This document shows positions 12,232 to 14,192 of a DNA stretch of 14,192 nucleotides, piece by piece. The DNA comes from Phycisphaerales bacterium UBA7812 (GTDB lineage: Bacteria; Planctomycetota; Phycisphaerae; Phycisphaerales; UBA1924). How positions within the stretch are numbered: position 1 is the first letter of the stretch; every line of letters begins with the position of its first letter. The translations under genes were made by a program, and so were the position numbers. The notes beneath the pieces are model-generated. The model ran no database searches and was not told the DNA's origin. It saw only the letters and a list, made by a program, of their open reading frames with translations. The stretch lies in assembly GCA_002480345.1 (NCBI GenBank), contig DLBY01000167.1, positions 1-14,192 on the forward strand, written 5' to 3'.

Positions 12232-14192
12232 TCACTCCACACTCGAGACCGCATACAGCGTGTCACGAGCCGCGACATACAGCGTCCGTCGATCCGGGCC
12301 TCCAAAGACGAGCGAGGTCGGCCGTCTGTTTGTGTGGATGACCCCGATGCGGTCACCGTCGGGGTTGAAGACGAGGATCTGCCCCGCGGCGATGTACACA
12401 TTGCCGTCCGTGTCCGTCGCGACGCACTCGCCGCCTTCCTCGACGAAGAGGCGCGGATTCGCCAGTGAGCCGTCGGGGTGGACATCGAACGCGTATGTGC
12501 ACAGGTTCATTTCGTTGGTGACATAGAAGGGCCTTTCGGGCTCGGCGCGGGCAACGCGAAAGGTGCGCAGGAGGGGGGTGTGCTTGACGCCCCATGACAG
12601 TCTGCCGTCGATGAAGCTCTCTTCCGCTGCGATGAACACCGTCCCGTCGGGTGACAGATAGTGGGCTTCTGGCGCAGTCGTCGCACCCTTCCGGAACGCT
12701 GAGCCGCTTTCCCATCGGCTCACCGGCAGGATCGGCGTGGCGTCCGGTCGCGATCGGGACGGCTGCGGTTCGAGCCTGCGGGGGGGAGCCCCGTTCGCCG
12801 GGTCGTATGCCAGCACAACTCCTTTGCCCTCGTAGGCGATGATGAGCAGATTGCCGGCGTTGTCGAACGCGAGTTGTTCGGGGCGTTCGGCGACATCGAC
12901 GACATGCTCGAGTCTCTTCCGATCGTGTGACCATCGGTAGACGCGATTCTCGCGCGGATCCGCGAAGTAGATATCGCCGTTGGGCGCCGTCGCGGCTCCG
13001 CTGATGTTCTGGAATCCTTCGGCGAGCTTTGTCACACGCCCGGCGGGCAGGCTCGCTGGCATCGTCGGCGCTGCGGGCGGAGGCAGGTCGAGCACAGCGA
13101 GCTCCGGGTCTCGAACCTCGGTCTCGGTGTGCGCGTCGTATACGGAGGCGTCGTACGAGACCTTGCTGTTGCTGTAGACATGGACATTGCGGAACCGGAT
13201 GTCCGTCGAATCCGCAACGGTGACGGCGTGCGGTACCGGGGTATGGCTGCTGATGACGCGGTAGAAGAAGGTGTTTGCGAACAGCAGGTCCGAGCACCGC
13301 TCGATCTTCATGGGCAAGGCCGTGGCGCTCTCCTCGCGCTCGGCCTCGAACTGGAGGCCGAAGAAGTCCCAGTTCGAGGCTCCCTCGATGATGACCTCGT
13401 GGTCGACATGGTGCTCAACGGACATCGCGTACAGGCGGCCGGGCGTCGCGGTATTGGAGATATGCAGCCCCGAGCGTGCGTGCGGGTTGGGCGTCCAGAT
13501 GTTCTTCAGAACGCCGCCTCCCCCGTTGGTGACCAGCAGGCTGGCCGGCTGGGTGTTCCAGTGATCGCGGTCGCCCTTGCGGGTTTGCGTGTAAGGCTGA
13601 CCCGGCAGGAAAGTGCCGTGTCCACCATGAAACCGGACATCGTCGAGAAGTGAGCCGGCACCCGCCTGCCAGTTGACCGCGACGGCGCGTGGGTTGCGCT
13701 CGCTTGTGTGCACACCGATCCCCGCGACGATGTTGGTCCCGCCGGGGGGCGTCTCGATCAGCGGCTTCGGCGCACCGTCGCCGGCGAACGCGGGCGTGTC
13801 GCTCGGCAGATTGATGACGGTGCGGGCCGGGTGCAGCCCGATCAGCACGGAGTCGGCACGCAGCGTGAGTGTGTCGGAGATGGTGTACCAGCCCGTTGGG
13901 AAGTAGAGCACCCGGTGCTCGGCGATCGCGTCGCGCAGAGCGGCGGTGTCGTCCGTCGTCCCATCGCCGACCACGCCCAGGTCACGGACATTCACCCAAC
14001 TGTCCGATCCGGGCAGCGGAGCGATGTCCGATGGAACGGGCGGAGGCAGTGCCGCGACGGGCCTCGCGCTCAGGTCCGTCGTCATCTCGCGCGGCGAGCC
14101 CGCGCTGCCCAGGTGCAGCCCGTGGGTGAAGTGATCGACGACATAGCTCGGCCCCGCGCCCGCGAACCGCTCGCCGGACTCCCGGAGCATCA
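12232..14192 (-). CDS. Pectate-lyase-superfamily beta-helix protein fused to an SMP-30/gluconolactonase-like propeller (partial)
   Basis: At least 652 residues; the 5' end lies beyond the window, so the first Met seen is probably internal. Residues about 65-130 read WVNVRDLGVVGDGTTDDTAA, then YFPTGWYTISDTLTL: the pectate lyase superfamily (PF12708, GH28/GH55-like) N-terminal turn of a right-handed parallel beta-helix. Helix rungs run to about 380 (ASNWDFFGLQFEAE, DIRFRNVHVYSNS). After a Pro-rich linker (LPPPAAPTMPASLPAG) an SMP-30/gluconolactonase-like six-bladed propeller begins (LAEGFQNISGAATAPNGDIY, NRVYRWSHD, LAFDNAGNLLI, ECVATDTDGNVYIAAGQILV), ending LVFGGPDRRTLYVAARDTLY. It is likely exported and acts on polysaccharide or a sugar lactone; substrate unknown. 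The downstream CIA30 lipoprotein may share its operon. Confidence 0.9.
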   Translation of the reverse strand, partial: MLRESGERFAGAGPSYVVDHFTHGLHLGSAGSPREMTTDLSARPVAALPPPVPSDIAPLPGSDSWVNVRDLGVVGDGTTDDTAALRDAIAEHRVLYFPTGWYTISDTLTLRADSVLIGLHPARTVINLPSDTPAFAGDGAPKPLIETPPGGTNIVAGIGVHTSERNPRAVAVNWQAGAGSLLDDVRFHGGHGTFLPGQPYTQTRKGDRDHWNTQPASLLVTNGGGGVLKNIWTPNPHARSGLHISNTATPGRLYAMSVEHHVDHEVIIEGASNWDFFGLQFEAEREESATALPMKIERCSDLLFANTFFYRVISSHTPVPHAVTVADSTDIRFRNVHVYSNSKVSYDASVYDAHTETEVRDPELAVLDLPPPAAPTMPASLPAGRVTKLAEGFQNISGAATAPNGDIYFADPRENRVYRWSHDRKRLEHVVDVAERPEQLAFDNAGNLLIIAYEGKGVVLAYDPANGAPPRRLEPQPSRSRPDATPILPVSRWESGSAFRKGATTAPEAHYLSPDGTVFIAAEESFIDGRLSWGVKHTPLLRTFRVARAEPERPFYVTNEMNLCTYAFDVHPDGSLANPRLFVEEGGECVATDTDGNVYIAAGQILVFNPDGDRIGVIHTNRRPTSLVFGGPDRRTLYVAARDTLYAVSSVE

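Noticed and set aside
12005..12235. N-terminal extension of the CIA30 protein by 77 codons
   Set aside because: Low-complexity basic sequence ahead of a lipoprotein signal; the ATG at 12004 has a GGAGG site.

Overview
The window looks like a piece of a GC-rich planctomycete chromosome, most likely class Phycisphaerae. Four features point there: an ECF sigma factor of the planctomycete type paired with a Hanks kinase fused to a SUMF1/FGE-like domain; a very large secreted FG-GAP/VCBS protein with a GC-type dockerin-like C-terminus; a DUF5681 gene next to a RepA-like ATPase fragment and a planctomycete-style tyrosine recombinase; and a pectate-lyase-superfamily/SMP-30 fusion protein. This assignment comes from reading protein families by eye and was not confirmed by any search.

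Layout. 1-929 is mobile-element debris. A leftward IS3-family element runs off the left edge (OrfA start and its outer end at 179). A rightward 3' fragment of an IS3 OrfB, with its own end at 929, is fused in frame to a short piece of a DUF3427 helicase. 1200-5703 is a rightward regulatory block: ECF sigma factor, kinase-SUMF membrane protein, an unrecognised 151-residue protein, and two tandem paralogous helix-turn-helix proteins.

5819-11228 looks like a tRNA locus carrying an integrated element. A tRNA-Lys(CTT)-like gene with an eroded 5' half lies at about 5891-5952. A perfect 26-bp copy of its 3' end recurs at 11167-11192, followed by a terminator. The 5.26 kb between the copies holds a decayed leftward gene set (DUF5681, a frameshifted CxxC protein, an ATPase N-terminus fused by deletion to an integrase C-terminus that also has an in-frame stop) and one intact large gene, the secreted FG-GAP protein, as possible cargo.

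11327-14192 is a leftward pair of exported-type proteins: a CIA30-domain lipoprotein and, upstream of it, a beta-helix/SMP-30 protein that runs off the right edge.

How they work together: the sigma factor, kinase and HTH proteins are plausibly one signalling unit. The kinase would sense through its external SUMF domain and act on the sigma factor or the regulators; that is inference. The integrated element appears immobile now, because its integrase is broken twice. No complete defence system is visible.
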